Shown one piece after another: positions 25,892 through 34,255 of a DNA stretch of 45,360 bases (the stretch's first letter is position 1; every line of letters begins with the position of its first letter). The DNA is from ANME-2 cluster archaeon (GTDB lineage: Archaea; Halobacteriota; Methanosarcinia; Methanosarcinales; Methanocomedenaceae), in assembly GCA_019429385.1 (NCBI GenBank), contig JAHYIS010000018.1:1-45360 (forward strand), read 5' to 3'. The notes under the pieces were generated by a model that saw only the letters and a program-made list of their open reading frames with translations, was not told where the DNA came from and did not search any database. The translations under genes and the position numbers were made by a program.

Positions 25892-26311
25892 ATGATGATT
25901 TTCTCTGAATATCTATTTTTTGTTTTGTCTTTGCTATTAATTGTCTTGTTAATTTTATTATTATATTCAAATTGGAGATTATGGAATCAGACTGACGTCA
26001 CGGTACTTAAGGCAAAAATATTCCTTGATGAAAAGTTCATGAAAAATAATTTCCTGATGTTTTCGCTTATGGGAATTATTGTTGGATTATCTATAGGCTT
26101 CCACATTATCATTGAAATGATAGAGTTAATTGCTATTGAAATACCTGCTGTAATACATCCAGTAGTCAATTTATTTTACTATGTTGGATTGATTATTTCA
26201 TTTGTCTGCCTTTTGGCAATGGGAGTATTCTGGCGGAATATACTGAGAAAAGAAAACAAGATTAGGACAATTTACAGACAATTCGTATCATCAGAAGCAA
26301 ATTGTTCATGA
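25892..26311 (+). CDS. Small membrane protein of unknown function
   Basis: About 139 residues with three predicted transmembrane helices: near residues 6-26 ('YLFFVLSLLLIVLLILLLYS'), about 53-80 and about 88-110. Charged loops and a basic C-terminal tail ('RNILRKENKIRTIYRQF') follow. I do not recognise a family. The start could be GTG 25886, ATG 25892 or ATG 25895; a TATA element at 25842-25852 is compatible with all. The last about 40 bases overlap the convergent fibrillarin gene, which is unusual. The gene is AT-rich, unlike its right neighbour. Confidence 0.6.
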   Translation: MMIFSEYLFFVLSLLLIVLLILLLYSNWRLWNQTDVTVLKAKIFLDEKFMKNNFLMFSLMGIIVGLSIGFHIIIEMIELIAIEIPAVIHPVVNLFYYVGLIISFVCLLAMGVFWRNILRKENKIRTIYRQFVSSEANCS

Positions 26312-27048
26312 TTCCTCTTTCGTGCCACCAGAGCCAGGTGGTCCCGGTGGAAAGGCTCCAATCCTTTTTTGTCAACTACTTCAAATTCTTCATCTAATTT
26401 TTCCAGTTCCTGATAAAATACCTGTTTAGGATTGGCAGTGCTATCAACACTGCGAGCCTTTATGACCATGATGAGATACCCGCCGGGTTTTAAACACTCC
26501 CTGGCATTGACATTGGCTATTCCCGCCTGGTCCCTCTGGGCAACATCCTGGTATATCAGGTCCACTTGCCCTGTAATGGCTTTGTACAATACAGGTCTTG
26601 TAGCATCGGCAAGGATGGGGACCATGTTCTGGCGCCGGCTGCACACACCGATAAGGTCGCGCATTACACGCGGGGCGAACTCTACTGCAAATACCATCCC
26701 ACATGACACGATATCCGAAAGATGGCTGGCAGTAGTGCCAGAGGCCGCACCCAGGTACAATATCCTGGAATGAGGAGTAACAGGAATAGTCATTCCTTTT
26801 TCAATCATGGCAGCCAGTTTACTGCGGCGGGGAGACCACAGCCGGTATTCAATGCCGTTTCGGTTCACTACTTTTTCACCATATACCCGGGTACCGGGTA
26901 CCATATTCACCGTGGCCAGTCTGGTGCTCCCTGCATCCTGTATCGAATATACATTTGGTGGAAGCAATGGCAGCTTGTATTGACTATCAGGCATCTGGAT
27001 AGAATAATGACTGAATATCAATAAGATTTTCCCATGAATACCTGCCAT
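26272..27048 (-). CDS. flpA: Fibrillarin-like rRNA/tRNA 2'-O-methyltransferase
   Basis: This is the archaeal fibrillarin FlpA, the catalytic subunit of C/D-box sRNPs, which 2'-O-methylates rRNA and tRNA with SAM. Diagnostic stretches are 'WSPRRSKLAAMI', the SAM motif 'ILYLGAASGTTASHLSDIV', 'VFAVEFAPRVMRDLI', 'ILADATRP' and 'VDLIYQDVAQRDQA'. From 27048 it is 258 residues against a usual 225-235. An internal ATG at residue 19 (26994, 'MPDSQYKLPLLPPNV') would restore a typical length, so the first 18 residues may be untranslated. The last residues overlap the convergent membrane protein gene. Nop5, often adjacent in archaea, is not next to it here. Confidence 0.93.
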   Translation of the reverse strand: MAGIHGKILLIFSHYSIQMPDSQYKLPLLPPNVYSIQDAGSTRLATVNMVPGTRVYGEKVVNRNGIEYRLWSPRRSKLAAMIEKGMTIPVTPHSRILYLGAASGTTASHLSDIVSCGMVFAVEFAPRVMRDLIGVCSRRQNMVPILADATRPVLYKAITGQVDLIYQDVAQRDQAGIANVNARECLKPGGYLIMVIKARSVDSTANPKQVFYQELEKLDEEFEVVDKKGLEPFHRDHLALVARKRNHEQFASDDTNCL

Positions 27049-27241
27049 AATCTATTATTCAGGTAAGAACATATGGGACGACGAAAGAATGAATACATAT
27101 CTAGCGTAAAAGCGGCATATGAGTACAAGAAAATCCTCCCTGCGGTCGGATTAACTTGAGTACACAAAGTTATACTTTATGTCTACAAGAAGAGCAACGT
27201 AAGAGCGATAATGAACACCAATAATACCATATTGAATCCAG

Positions 27242-29077
27242 ATGACGAGATATTTTGAAGTTACAAGACATGATGGTGCAGCCCGCACGGGCAAGTTGCT
27301 GTTAAAGGAGTCCCATTCCACTCCGATGATACTGGAAGTGGTATCAGGGTACCCTATAGTGTATGCCGGTAGTCCCTGGGGGCATAATACCCTCGCACCT
27401 GGTGATGTTGAAGATGGCACTTTGGTAATATTACCTGATAAGTCCATGCCATTGCATGCAGGGGGAGAAAGAGTAAAAAGAATGGTGGGATCTGCCAGGG
27501 AATCCATGCGGGTATGGGACAGCTGGCAGGGGGCAGTAGGCCGGATTATACACCCTGCATACCCTGACATATCACCCGCCGACCTGTATGTGTTGGGCGC
27601 TGCAAAACAGATGGAGCATAATCCCAGAGTACTTATGGAGAGTATCATTTACATCAGGAATCATACCCCGCCTGATACTGCCCTGTACGCTCCTGCTATG
27701 GCCACGCCCGAAAATATAGGGATGCTGGTGTACATGGGCGTTGATGTAGTTGATGATACCCTTGCTGTAGTAAAGGGATTTAATGACATCTACATGATGC
27801 CTGGCGGCGAATACAGGCTCAAAGACCTGGTGGAACTGCCATGCAGGTGCAATGTATGCAGCAATACCAGTGTCGATGAATTAAATGAAATGGATGCAGC
27901 CCAACGTGGTGAACTGGTCGCACGGCATAACAAAACCAGGCTTGAAGAAGAGAAACGTATCATAGTTCAACACATAAGGGACGGACATCTGCGGGAATAT
28001 GTAGAAGGGAAATGCCGCAGTGACCCGTGGCTTACTGCACTGCTGCGCCTCACAGACCAGGAATATTCATATCTTGAACAGCGCACGCACACCTATCACC
28101 GCAGTACCATGTACACCAATTCTGCAGAATCCCTGAATAGAGTAGAGGTCAAAAGATTTGCCCGCCGTGTTCAGGAACGCTTCCAGTCGCCCGATAATAA
28201 CATCCTTTTGCTCCTGCCCTGTTCAGCACGTAAACCATACTCAATATCGAACAGCCACCAGTATTTCAGCCGTGCTTTGGGCAAGTACAGGCGGGCAATA
28301 AATGAAGTGATCATCACATCACCGTTAGGTATTGTACCGCGTGAACTGGAACTGGTATATCCGGCCGCCCATTACGACACGCCTGTTACAGGGCATTGGG
28401 ACCTTGAAGAGCGCTCATGGGTCGGCGGTTGCCTGCTCGACTACCTGGGAAAAAATCGATATTCCCATATGATCGCCCACGTGGACGGGGCCTACAGGGA
28501 TATCTGCGAGTCGATGGCTCATGAACTGGGAATTGACATACTCTATACGGCAAACGGTGAGGGGAGCATTACATCAAACCAGTCATTAAAGAAACTGGGC
28601 GAAACAGTGAGAGATATAGTGAATGAAGAAGGATACTCCCTGCGCAAGCAGCAGGATATTACTGCAAACATGCTTCGCTCTATTGCAGATTATCAATTTG
28701 GCACGGGTGCAGGGAAGCTACTGGTGCCTGATAATGCCACCATTAAGGCACCGTTTCCCAAACACCAGGTATTTGACGGACGCACCCAGCTTGCAACGTT
28801 GAATCCCAGTACAGGTACCCTTATACCTACTCTTGAAGGGGGACGCAGGCTCGTTGAACTGGGAACCTACCAGGTCCATATCGATGATTTCGTGCCGGGA
28901 GGGACGCTCCTGGCACCGGGTGTTGTAGATGCAGACCCTGAAATTCGGCCTTCCGACCAGGTTCTTGTCATGGGCAATCGTGCAATAGGTGTGGGCAGGG
29001 CATTGATGGGAGGGGACGAAATGGTTCGCTCCAGCAGGGGCGTAGCTGTTGACCTGAGGCAGGTAAAGGAGATATAA
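27242..29077 (+). CDS. arcS: Archaeosine synthase ArcS (TGT-like, PUA domain)
   Basis: This 611-residue protein is the archaeosine synthase alpha subunit, which modifies preQ0 at position 15 of archaeal tRNA. The N-terminal half is a TGT-like barrel that keeps a zinc site (C201, C203, C206 in 'CRCNVC', with H229). The centre contains the ArcS-specific motif 'PCSARKPYSISNSHQYF' near residue 325. The C-terminus is a PUA domain ('HIDDFVPGGTLLAPGVVDAD', 'ALMGGDEM'). ArcS acts with lysine and, in many archaea, a radical SAM partner (RaSEA), which is not adjacent here. Its TAA is followed immediately by the ATG of the TIM-barrel gene, so the two form an operon. Confidence 0.93.
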   Translation: MTRYFEVTRHDGAARTGKLLLKESHSTPMILEVVSGYPIVYAGSPWGHNTLAPGDVEDGTLVILPDKSMPLHAGGERVKRMVGSARESMRVWDSWQGAVGRIIHPAYPDISPADLYVLGAAKQMEHNPRVLMESIIYIRNHTPPDTALYAPAMATPENIGMLVYMGVDVVDDTLAVVKGFNDIYMMPGGEYRLKDLVELPCRCNVCSNTSVDELNEMDAAQRGELVARHNKTRLEEEKRIIVQHIRDGHLREYVEGKCRSDPWLTALLRLTDQEYSYLEQRTHTYHRSTMYTNSAESLNRVEVKRFARRVQERFQSPDNNILLLLPCSARKPYSISNSHQYFSRALGKYRRAINEVIITSPLGIVPRELELVYPAAHYDTPVTGHWDLEERSWVGGCLLDYLGKNRYSHMIAHVDGAYRDICESMAHELGIDILYTANGEGSITSNQSLKKLGETVRDIVNEEGYSLRKQQDITANMLRSIADYQFGTGAGKLLVPDNATIKAPFPKHQVFDGRTQLATLNPSTGTLIPTLEGGRRLVELGTYQVHIDDFVPGGTLLAPGVVDADPEIRPSDQVLVMGNRAIGVGRALMGGDEMVRSSRGVAVDLRQVKEI

Positions 29078-29908
29078 ATGCGAATTTCATGTTCGTCGCT
29101 TTTCCTGTGGGATTATAGGATTGAAAATAGTATCGGAATACTGATCGAAGCAGGGATCGAGAATGTCGAGTTCTGGGCAGAGACGCCGGATTTCTGGCGA
29201 CAGCGCCATGAAGACAGGGCAGTAAAAAATCTCAGGGATGCAATATCTGTTCTGACCGAGCGTTGTACTGTGCATGCCCCGATACTTGACCTGAACGCAT
29301 CATCCTATAATGAACATGTATGTGAGGTTACCATTAAGGAGACCCTATGGGCAATTGACCTTGCAAGGAAACTGGATGTATCTGTGCTGACCGTACATCC
29401 TGGCAGCAGGACAGTACACCGGCCGCCCACCCCTGAAGATTGGGACCGTTTTTATCACTATCTTACCGTTACTACCAGGTATGCAGTTGATGCAGGTATC
29501 ACCATGGCTTTGGAGAATCTTACACCCAGGGTGCAGAGTATGTGCCACGAACCTGTGCAGATGGCGAAGGTGCTGGAAAAGTACCCTGACCTGATGATGA
29601 CCCTGGACATCCCTCATGCACTGCAGGTAGATGTTGAAAATGCCATTGGGTTCATTGGACAACTGGGTGAGCGGATCGTTAATGTCCATATTGGTGATGT
29701 GCAAAACGGCACCCCTCATTTACCTGGTCATATTGTGAGGAATCCACAAACATCAGCTGTTCTGGATACATTAAAACGAAGTGGTTATGATGGTGACCTG
29801 ACCATTGAAATCGATGATAAACTGCTTGTGAAACAACAATCAAGAGAAGATAAGGTAACATTGCTGGTAAATGAGAAGAAATATCTTTTAAGGAACCTGC
29901 AACAATAA
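29078..29908 (+). CDS. Xylose isomerase-like TIM-barrel protein (sugar phosphate isomerase/epimerase family)
   Basis: This 276-residue protein is of the AP-endonuclease-2 / sugar isomerase superfamily. Expected metal ligands are seen at 'VLTVHPGSR', 'MALENLTPR' (Glu), 'MMTLDIPHA' (Asp), 'VNVHIGD' (His) and 'LTIEIDD' (Glu). The fold is clear, but substrates in this family range from sugars to damaged DNA. The start codon abuts the arcS stop codon with no gap, implying translational coupling. That context could suggest a role in tRNA or nucleotide metabolism, but this is only a guess. Confidence 0.85.
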   Translation: MRISCSSLFLWDYRIENSIGILIEAGIENVEFWAETPDFWRQRHEDRAVKNLRDAISVLTERCTVHAPILDLNASSYNEHVCEVTIKETLWAIDLARKLDVSVLTVHPGSRTVHRPPTPEDWDRFYHYLTVTTRYAVDAGITMALENLTPRVQSMCHEPVQMAKVLEKYPDLMMTLDIPHALQVDVENAIGFIGQLGERIVNVHIGDVQNGTPHLPGHIVRNPQTSAVLDTLKRSGYDGDLTIEIDDKLLVKQQSREDKVTLLVNEKKYLLRNLQQ

Positions 29909-30057
29909 GGGAATATTCGTTGGTGAATCAAAATGAACATCTTTTCCTGTAAATGTATATTGATCGAATATCTGTTCACAGAGTTAAAAACATGCCTGCG
30001 CAGAATAGAAACATTTATTTTATATTATTTTAATGTGATATAAGGAGGAATTGATTT
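29909..30057 (+). promoter_or_regulatory. Promoter region of the first winged-helix regulator
   Basis: CATTTATTTTATATTATTTTAATGT at about 30011-30035 contains the TATA element. AAGGAGG (30042-30048) lies 9 nt before ATG 30058. The block around TTTAATGTxATAT is repeated upstream of the second copy of the regulator (30695-30725), so the promoter was duplicated together with the gene. Confidence 0.5.
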
Positions 30058-30441
30058 ATGAAAAATCAATCGGTTAGTGTTTTTGATGTAAGCGATGAAG
30101 AATTTGCTGAAACTTTGATGGGATTAGGATTGAAGCGAAATGTTGCCAAAGCCCTTACGTATCTGAAAAATGGTGATGAGGTAACGTCCCGGGAGATAGA
30201 GATTGGCTCTGATATGAGACAACCTGAGGTTAGTGTGGCTGTGCGTGAACTGAAAGGGCTTAAATGGATAGTGGTAAGGGAAGAAAAAAAGCCGGGAAAG
30301 GGAAGGCCATTTAAGCTATACCGCCTGGAAAAGGACATGAATTCCATAATCAACCAGCTTGAGTACGAAAAAGTAGATGAGTCAAAGCAAATGTTCGAAA
30401 ACATCCAGCGGCTTAAACATATCAATATGAATAAAAGTTGA
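30058..30441 (+). CDS. Winged-helix transcriptional regulator, copy 1
   Basis: This 127-residue predicted winged-helix DNA-binding protein resembles those annotated as ArsR/MarR- or TrmB-like in Methanosarcinales. The helix-turn-helix lies in 'GLKRNVAKALTYLKNGDEVT' and 'IEIGSDMRQPEVSVAVREL', and the wing in 'REEKKPGKGRPFKLYRL'. The C-terminal about 35 residues form a helix, likely for dimerisation ('YEKVDESKQMFENIQRLKHI'). No metal-binding cysteines are seen. A strong AAGGAGG lies 9 nt before ATG. It is about 83% identical to the next gene by my count (22 differences in 127). Its targets are unknown; neighbours give no clear hint. Confidence 0.85.
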   Translation: MKNQSVSVFDVSDEEFAETLMGLGLKRNVAKALTYLKNGDEVTSREIEIGSDMRQPEVSVAVRELKGLKWIVVREEKKPGKGRPFKLYRLEKDMNSIINQLEYEKVDESKQMFENIQRLKHINMNKS

Positions 30442-30738
30442 TCACGAGCATCCTTCAACGATACCAAGTACCTAATTAGGCAAAACCGGGTCTTCTTTAC
30501 TCAATATATTACTGATGGTTCCCCTGTTTTTTCCTTTAAACTCTGTTCTCGTTGACACGAAGATAAATTTTATGGACATATGGTCACATTAAACAGGAAT
30601 TCAAAAGATAGGATGAATAATATTTTCCATAATTCTATTTTTATCGAATTTCTACCATCAACTGTATAAACATAATACAACCGTCCAGATACTGTTATAT
30701 ATATATTTATTTAATGTTATATTCAGGTGAAAAAATAT
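30442..30738. other. Intergenic region between the duplicated regulators
   Basis: About 300 bases with no gene. It contains a third copy of TTTTATGGACAT (30568-30579) and, at 30695-30710, a TTATATATATATTTAT element for copy 2. AGGTGA at 30725-30730 is 8 nt before ATG 30739. Confidence 0.45.
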
Positions 30739-31122
30739 ATGAGAAATCAATCAGTTAGCGTATTTGATGGGAGCGATGAAGAGTTTGCAGATACTCTGGT
30801 AGGATTGGGGTTGAAGCGAAATGTTGCCAAAACCCTTACTTTTCTGAAAAATATGGATGAAGTAACGTCCCGTGAGATAGAGATTGCGTCTGACATGAGA
30901 CAACCGGAGGTAAGTATGGCGGTACGTGAACTTAGAGGGCTTAAATGGATAATGGTAAGGGAAGAGAAAAAACCTGGAAAAGGAAGGCCATTCAAAGTAT
31001 ACCGATTGAACAAGAAAATGGATTCTATAATCAGCCAGCTTGAGCTTGAAAAAGTAGATGAAACAAAGCAAATGCTCGAAAACATCCAGCGGCTTAAAAG
31101 AATCAACTTTAAAAAGAGTTGA
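30739..31122 (+). CDS. Winged-helix transcriptional regulator, copy 2
   Basis: Tandem paralogue of the gene at 30058, again exactly 127 residues and colinear without gaps. Differences are scattered and mostly conservative. The helix-turn-helix and the basic wing ('REEKKPGKGRPFKVYRL') are conserved, so DNA specificity is probably similar. An upstream GTG at 30727 lies inside the AGGTGA ribosome site, so ATG 30739 is the start. Possible outcomes are heterodimers or diverged effector response; neither is shown by sequence. Confidence 0.85.
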   Translation: MRNQSVSVFDGSDEEFADTLVGLGLKRNVAKTLTFLKNMDEVTSREIEIASDMRQPEVSMAVRELRGLKWIMVREEKKPGKGRPFKVYRLNKKMDSIISQLELEKVDETKQMLENIQRLKRINFKKS

Positions 31123-31167
31123 TTCCTGTATTTTAAATTGAAACAACGTAATAATTATACGATATAA

Positions 31168-31890
31168 TTAGTCATCCAGGTTCAATGGATTGTTGTATGC
31201 CTGGATGACATCTCTGCCTTCCACGAATACAAGTCCGTGTCCTTCAGCATATTTTTGTGCATCAGCTTTGGATAGTGCCAGACCCGTTGCCCCATCAAGC
31301 ATCTCACATATGGCCATGGCGGGAGTTATACCGGCCAGCTGTGCAATGACCACCGAAAGTTCGGTCTGTCCTATTCGATCATGTACCAGACCACTGGCAG
31401 CCCTTAGTAAGGAAACATGGCCCGGAGACCTGAACTCATTTGAGATGTCCACCTCTTTTCCGTCCATGGCATCCTGCACAAGGTTACCCATTCGGCTAAT
31501 GGTCAGTGCCCTGTCCCGGTCCGGTATGCCGGTAAACGTGTCCCTGTGATTTACCCATAGTGAAAATGAAGATTTTGAGTCGTAAGGGATATCACCCTGT
31601 TTTTCCACCAGTTTACGCAGTATTTTACCATTGCCGCTAATGCTTGAATGGCGCAGAATGTCAGCATAGAATGGAAGACCCAGCATCTGGGCTGCAATGG
31701 GGTGAATTGCGACACAGATGAGCCCTCCGCCATCCTTTCGCATCTGGTAGATATGTTGAGGTGTAGTGCTGTCGGCCGGAATTACAAAATCAGTCTCACC
31801 TTCCCTGTCTTCAGAATCAAAAAGAAGTATCATCCTGCCATTTTTCAATGACTCGACCGCTTGTTGCATTATATTATTTCGAGTTTCCAT
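31168..31890 (-). CDS. ribB: 3,4-dihydroxy-2-butanone-4-phosphate synthase
   Basis: This is RibB, which converts ribulose 5-phosphate to 3,4-dihydroxy-2-butanone 4-phosphate and formate for riboflavin and F420/FAD precursor synthesis. The active-site acidic loop 'LLFDSEDREGETDFVIPA' and 'RKDGGGLICVAI', 'RHSSISG' and the C-terminal 'TPAMAICEMLDGATGLALSK' are typical. About 240 residues from ATG 31890, which has AGGTGA five bases upstream. A longer frame from ATG 31935 would overlap ribK and lacks family support. It follows ribK by 34 nt, so the two form a riboflavin operon. Confidence 0.93.
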   Translation of the reverse strand: METRNNIMQQAVESLKNGRMILLFDSEDREGETDFVIPADSTTPQHIYQMRKDGGGLICVAIHPIAAQMLGLPFYADILRHSSISGNGKILRKLVEKQGDIPYDSKSSFSLWVNHRDTFTGIPDRDRALTISRMGNLVQDAMDGKEVDISNEFRSPGHVSLLRAASGLVHDRIGQTELSVVIAQLAGITPAMAICEMLDGATGLALSKADAQKYAEGHGLVFVEGRDVIQAYNNPLNLDD

Positions 31891-31924
31891 TCTATTCACC
31901 TGTGATGTAGGAGTTATGTATTTT

Positions 31925-32581
31925 TCATTCGACAATTACTGTTATCTTGCTGCCGTCTTTCAATTTCAAATGTTCCCGCAGGTTATCCGGGGATATTATT
32001 TCAATGATGTCTTCAGGATAATGTGTCCTGTCGGGAATCATTATGGCACCTTTTGTCCCATTCCCCAACGTAACCGGGTAACAACGCCCACCGCCGAAGG
32101 TCCGGTTCTTGCTGTTAAATCCATCAATAACTATGCCGTCCTTCAGGTTCAGCATGGTCCGGCATCCAACACTTTCGCCTTCAAGTTTTATGTTCAATGT
32201 ACCGGGATAGGGCTCAAATTCCAATAATCTGACAAACTGGTCATGGTAACCTTTCAGGGTGGTGTAATACTGCCCTTCACCCAGACCGGTAATGACCTTA
32301 CCGGTAAGTTCTATGTGTGTGGGCGGTTGGGTGAATATCCGGCGGTATTCCATGTACTCAGCCTCCAGTACCTTACGCCCCTGTTTCGTGATAATTACCT
32401 TCTGACCTGATGGTTCTATCTTGCGGGTGATATAACCTGCCTGTTCAAGGGCCTGCAGTCGCCTTGAAGCTGTCTGTGGGCTTGATGATATGTATTGGGC
32501 AAATTCGGGGGAAGATAATAATACAATTTCATCAATTCCACCTAATTGCGCCAGTTTCTTTAAAGCTGATATGTTTTCCAT
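31925..32581 (-). CDS. ribK: CTP-dependent riboflavin kinase with N-terminal HTH domain
   Basis: This 218-residue protein is an archaeal RibK, which makes FMN from riboflavin using CTP. Residues about 1-90 are a winged helix ('SSPQTASRRLQALEQAGYIT'), and residues about 92-218 the kinase ('TGLGEGQYYTTLKGYHDQF', 'FEPYPGTLNIKL', 'FGGGRCYPV', 'HYPEDIIEIISPDNLRE'). The fused DNA-binding domain suggests autoregulation of the operon, as proposed for RibR-type fusions. It is upstream of ribB, giving two steps of one pathway. Confidence 0.93.
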   Translation of the reverse strand: MENISALKKLAQLGGIDEIVLLSSPEFAQYISSSPQTASRRLQALEQAGYITRKIEPSGQKVIITKQGRKVLEAEYMEYRRIFTQPPTHIELTGKVITGLGEGQYYTTLKGYHDQFVRLLEFEPYPGTLNIKLEGESVGCRTMLNLKDGIVIDGFNSKNRTFGGGRCYPVTLGNGTKGAIMIPDRTHYPEDIIEIISPDNLREHLKLKDGSKITVIVE

Positions 32582-32647
32582 AATGCCCTCTCAATTTTGA
32601 GATGCATTACAAATATGGCGTGTTATTAATTAAAGGTTGCGGATTGA

Positions 32648-33271
32648 TTAATCAAAAGTCCCTGGGATGGCTAAAAGTCCTTCGCAGATTTCTTTGCATA
32701 GATTGAAGGGAACAGCGACTATCAATTCATTTTCCCCATACTTGCTATGCTTGCGCGAACCCTTGCAACCAAGGGAAACACCTATTCGGCCGGTATTGGT
32801 AGGCGCAGCTGTACAGTCCCCGCAGATAGAAGCCGTGCCACCAGTGATAAATGTCAGGGGCTGTCCATCATGGTAGGAGAATGCCTGCACCAGTCGCATA
32901 GCCTTCTCAGGTGAGAGGAATAGCAGCAGTATATCAAAATCGGGTATTTTTTCTATAAGGGGAAAGAGCTGGACCGACCTATATCGCGCCTCGAGCCTGG
33001 GTAATGCTTCTGCTGCCCGGACAGCGGATTCTTTGTTCCTGTACCTGCCTGAATTGAAGTAGTATTCATCGGGCCTGGGGGCATCCCTACCCAGCACATA
33101 GGCGCCCACGGGACAGCCCTGTTCTGAAAATGTGATGGTTTCGCCTTTCCGGGCCTGCTGGATAAGTTCGCAGAAAAGTTTTTCAGTAGGATGTGCCATC
33201 CCCTCTGCAAGAAATATAACTCCTACAGGAAAACCACAATCCATAAAAGCTTTGAACTTTGCTATTGACAT
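32648..33271 (-). CDS. DUF169-family protein
   Basis: This 207-residue protein matches the DUF169 pattern: 'FPVGVIFLAEG', 'ITFSEQGCPVGAYVLG', 'RYRNKESAVRAAEALPRLE', 'DILLLFLSPEKAMRLVQA', then the Gly/Cys-rich 'GTASICGDCTAAP' and 'GVSLGCKGSR', ending in 'ELIVAVPF'. The conserved cysteines may bind a cofactor or a metal. Function is not established. The gene is separated from ribK by 66 nt on the same strand; no functional link is evident. Confidence 0.82.
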   Translation of the reverse strand: MSIAKFKAFMDCGFPVGVIFLAEGMAHPTEKLFCELIQQARKGETITFSEQGCPVGAYVLGRDAPRPDEYYFNSGRYRNKESAVRAAEALPRLEARYRSVQLFPLIEKIPDFDILLLFLSPEKAMRLVQAFSYHDGQPLTFITGGTASICGDCTAAPTNTGRIGVSLGCKGSRKHSKYGENELIVAVPFNLCKEICEGLLAIPGTFD

Positions 33272-33353
33272 TAACCTTTAATAATGTCTTATGAGCCATA
33301 AAACGACTACTTTATCAAAGCTTGTATGATAAACAGTTCATTGGAGATTCTAT

Positions 33354-33392
33354 TATTACTAACAGTATTTTATTACTAACAGTATTGTTAGT
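33354..33392 (+). promoter_or_regulatory. Operator-like direct and inverted repeats upstream of solenoid gene
   Basis: TATTACTAACAGTATT occurs at 33354-33369 and again at 33371-33386, a 17-bp period. The second copy extends into the dyad ACTAACA-GTAT-TGTTAGT (33375-33392), a perfect seven-base inverted repeat with a four-base spacer. It lies 75-110 bases before the solenoid gene and 83 bases beyond the start of the DUF169 gene, in the divergent region. Confidence 0.55.
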
Positions 33393-33466
33393 CTGGTACA
33401 GCTGACCCTGTGAATACCTACTTTGCTAAAAAATGAGACTGGATAATCATTTGTAGGATTAACGGT

Positions 33467-34159
33467 ATGTATAAAATCATGAGTGACGAAAAACTTATCG
33501 CATATATAAAAGAGCGTCTTGAGAAGGGACGGATGGCTGAAGCTATTGAAGCTGCTGAACTCGGAGGTAGACCACTATCAGAAGATGAACTGAAAGGATA
33601 TATTTTCCAGTACCTTGAAAACGGCTGGATAGCAAGGGCCATTGAGGGTGCAAAGGTTGTAGGAATTGAGCTGCCTGAAGAATTGCTTATCGGCTGGCTA
33701 GCAAAGTATCTTGAAGACGGCCAGATATATTCTGCCATAGATGGTTCAAAAGCAATGGGAATACCCCTCCCACATGATAAACTCATTGCCACTGGCAGGA
33801 AGTGTCTCCTGGAAGGAAAACTTGCCCATGGTTTAAAGGCATATGAAATTGCAAACGTATCTCCTCCTGAAGAAGAACTCGTTAATTGTGCCATTAAGTG
33901 TTTTGAAGGGGGTAAGTTACAGGACGGTCTTGAGGCATATGATAAAGTGTGTAAAACACCGACAGCACAAGAACTTGCGATATGCGGGGACTCCTGTTTC
34001 GAGTGGGGTCTGGTGTCCAGTGGTTTAGAGGCATACAGGATGGCCGGCAAGACACCTCCTAAAGAGAAACTTATCGAATGCGCCAATATATGCATGGTTG
34101 AAAAACGCAAGGCAGATGCACGAAAAGCAATGGTGGAAGCAAATAAGATACAGGATTGA
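33467..34159 (+). CDS. Helical solenoid protein of seven 32-residue repeats
   Basis: 230 residues, of which 224 are exactly seven units of 32 with no insertions: each fits (D/E)xxLxxxxxxxLExGxxxxAIxxxxxxGxxLP. Units 1-3 have Trp/Tyr-rich helices ('YLENGWIARAIEGAKVVGIE'). Units 4-7 are Cys-containing and end in PP or PT ('CFEGGKLQDGLEAYDKVCKT'). The pattern is TPR/SEL1-like but the repeat length and Pro boundary are unusual. The start may be ATG 33467 or ATG 33479; neither has a strong ribosome site. It has no signal peptide. It is probably a cytoplasmic protein-binding scaffold; the partner is unknown. Confidence 0.8.
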   Translation: MYKIMSDEKLIAYIKERLEKGRMAEAIEAAELGGRPLSEDELKGYIFQYLENGWIARAIEGAKVVGIELPEELLIGWLAKYLEDGQIYSAIDGSKAMGIPLPHDKLIATGRKCLLEGKLAHGLKAYEIANVSPPEEELVNCAIKCFEGGKLQDGLEAYDKVCKTPTAQELAICGDSCFEWGLVSSGLEAYRMAGKTPPKEKLIECANICMVEKRKADARKAMVEANKIQD

Positions 34160-34255
34160 AAAGTATTTCTGACAGATTTGAAAACGTATCAGGCAATGAA
34201 AAAACGAAATAGAATTAACGACGCAACACTAAAAGAAAATTATAGAATGCCGGGC

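Larger units (their letters stand above)
30011..31122 (+). repeat. Tandem gene duplication including promoter
   Basis: Two copies of promoter plus 127-codon gene lie in direct orientation about 680 bp apart (ATG 30058 and ATG 30739). DNA similarity is high throughout the coding part and extends to the TTTAATGTxATAT promoter block. The stretch between stop 30441 and about 30690 has no counterpart I can see, so the unit was roughly 430 bp or the spacer has diverged. Confidence 0.75.

Noticed and set aside
34160-34255. Small gene or RNA between the solenoid gene and eS1
   Set aside because: Only a short frame with no ribosome site or conserved pattern, and no promoter-like element was seen.
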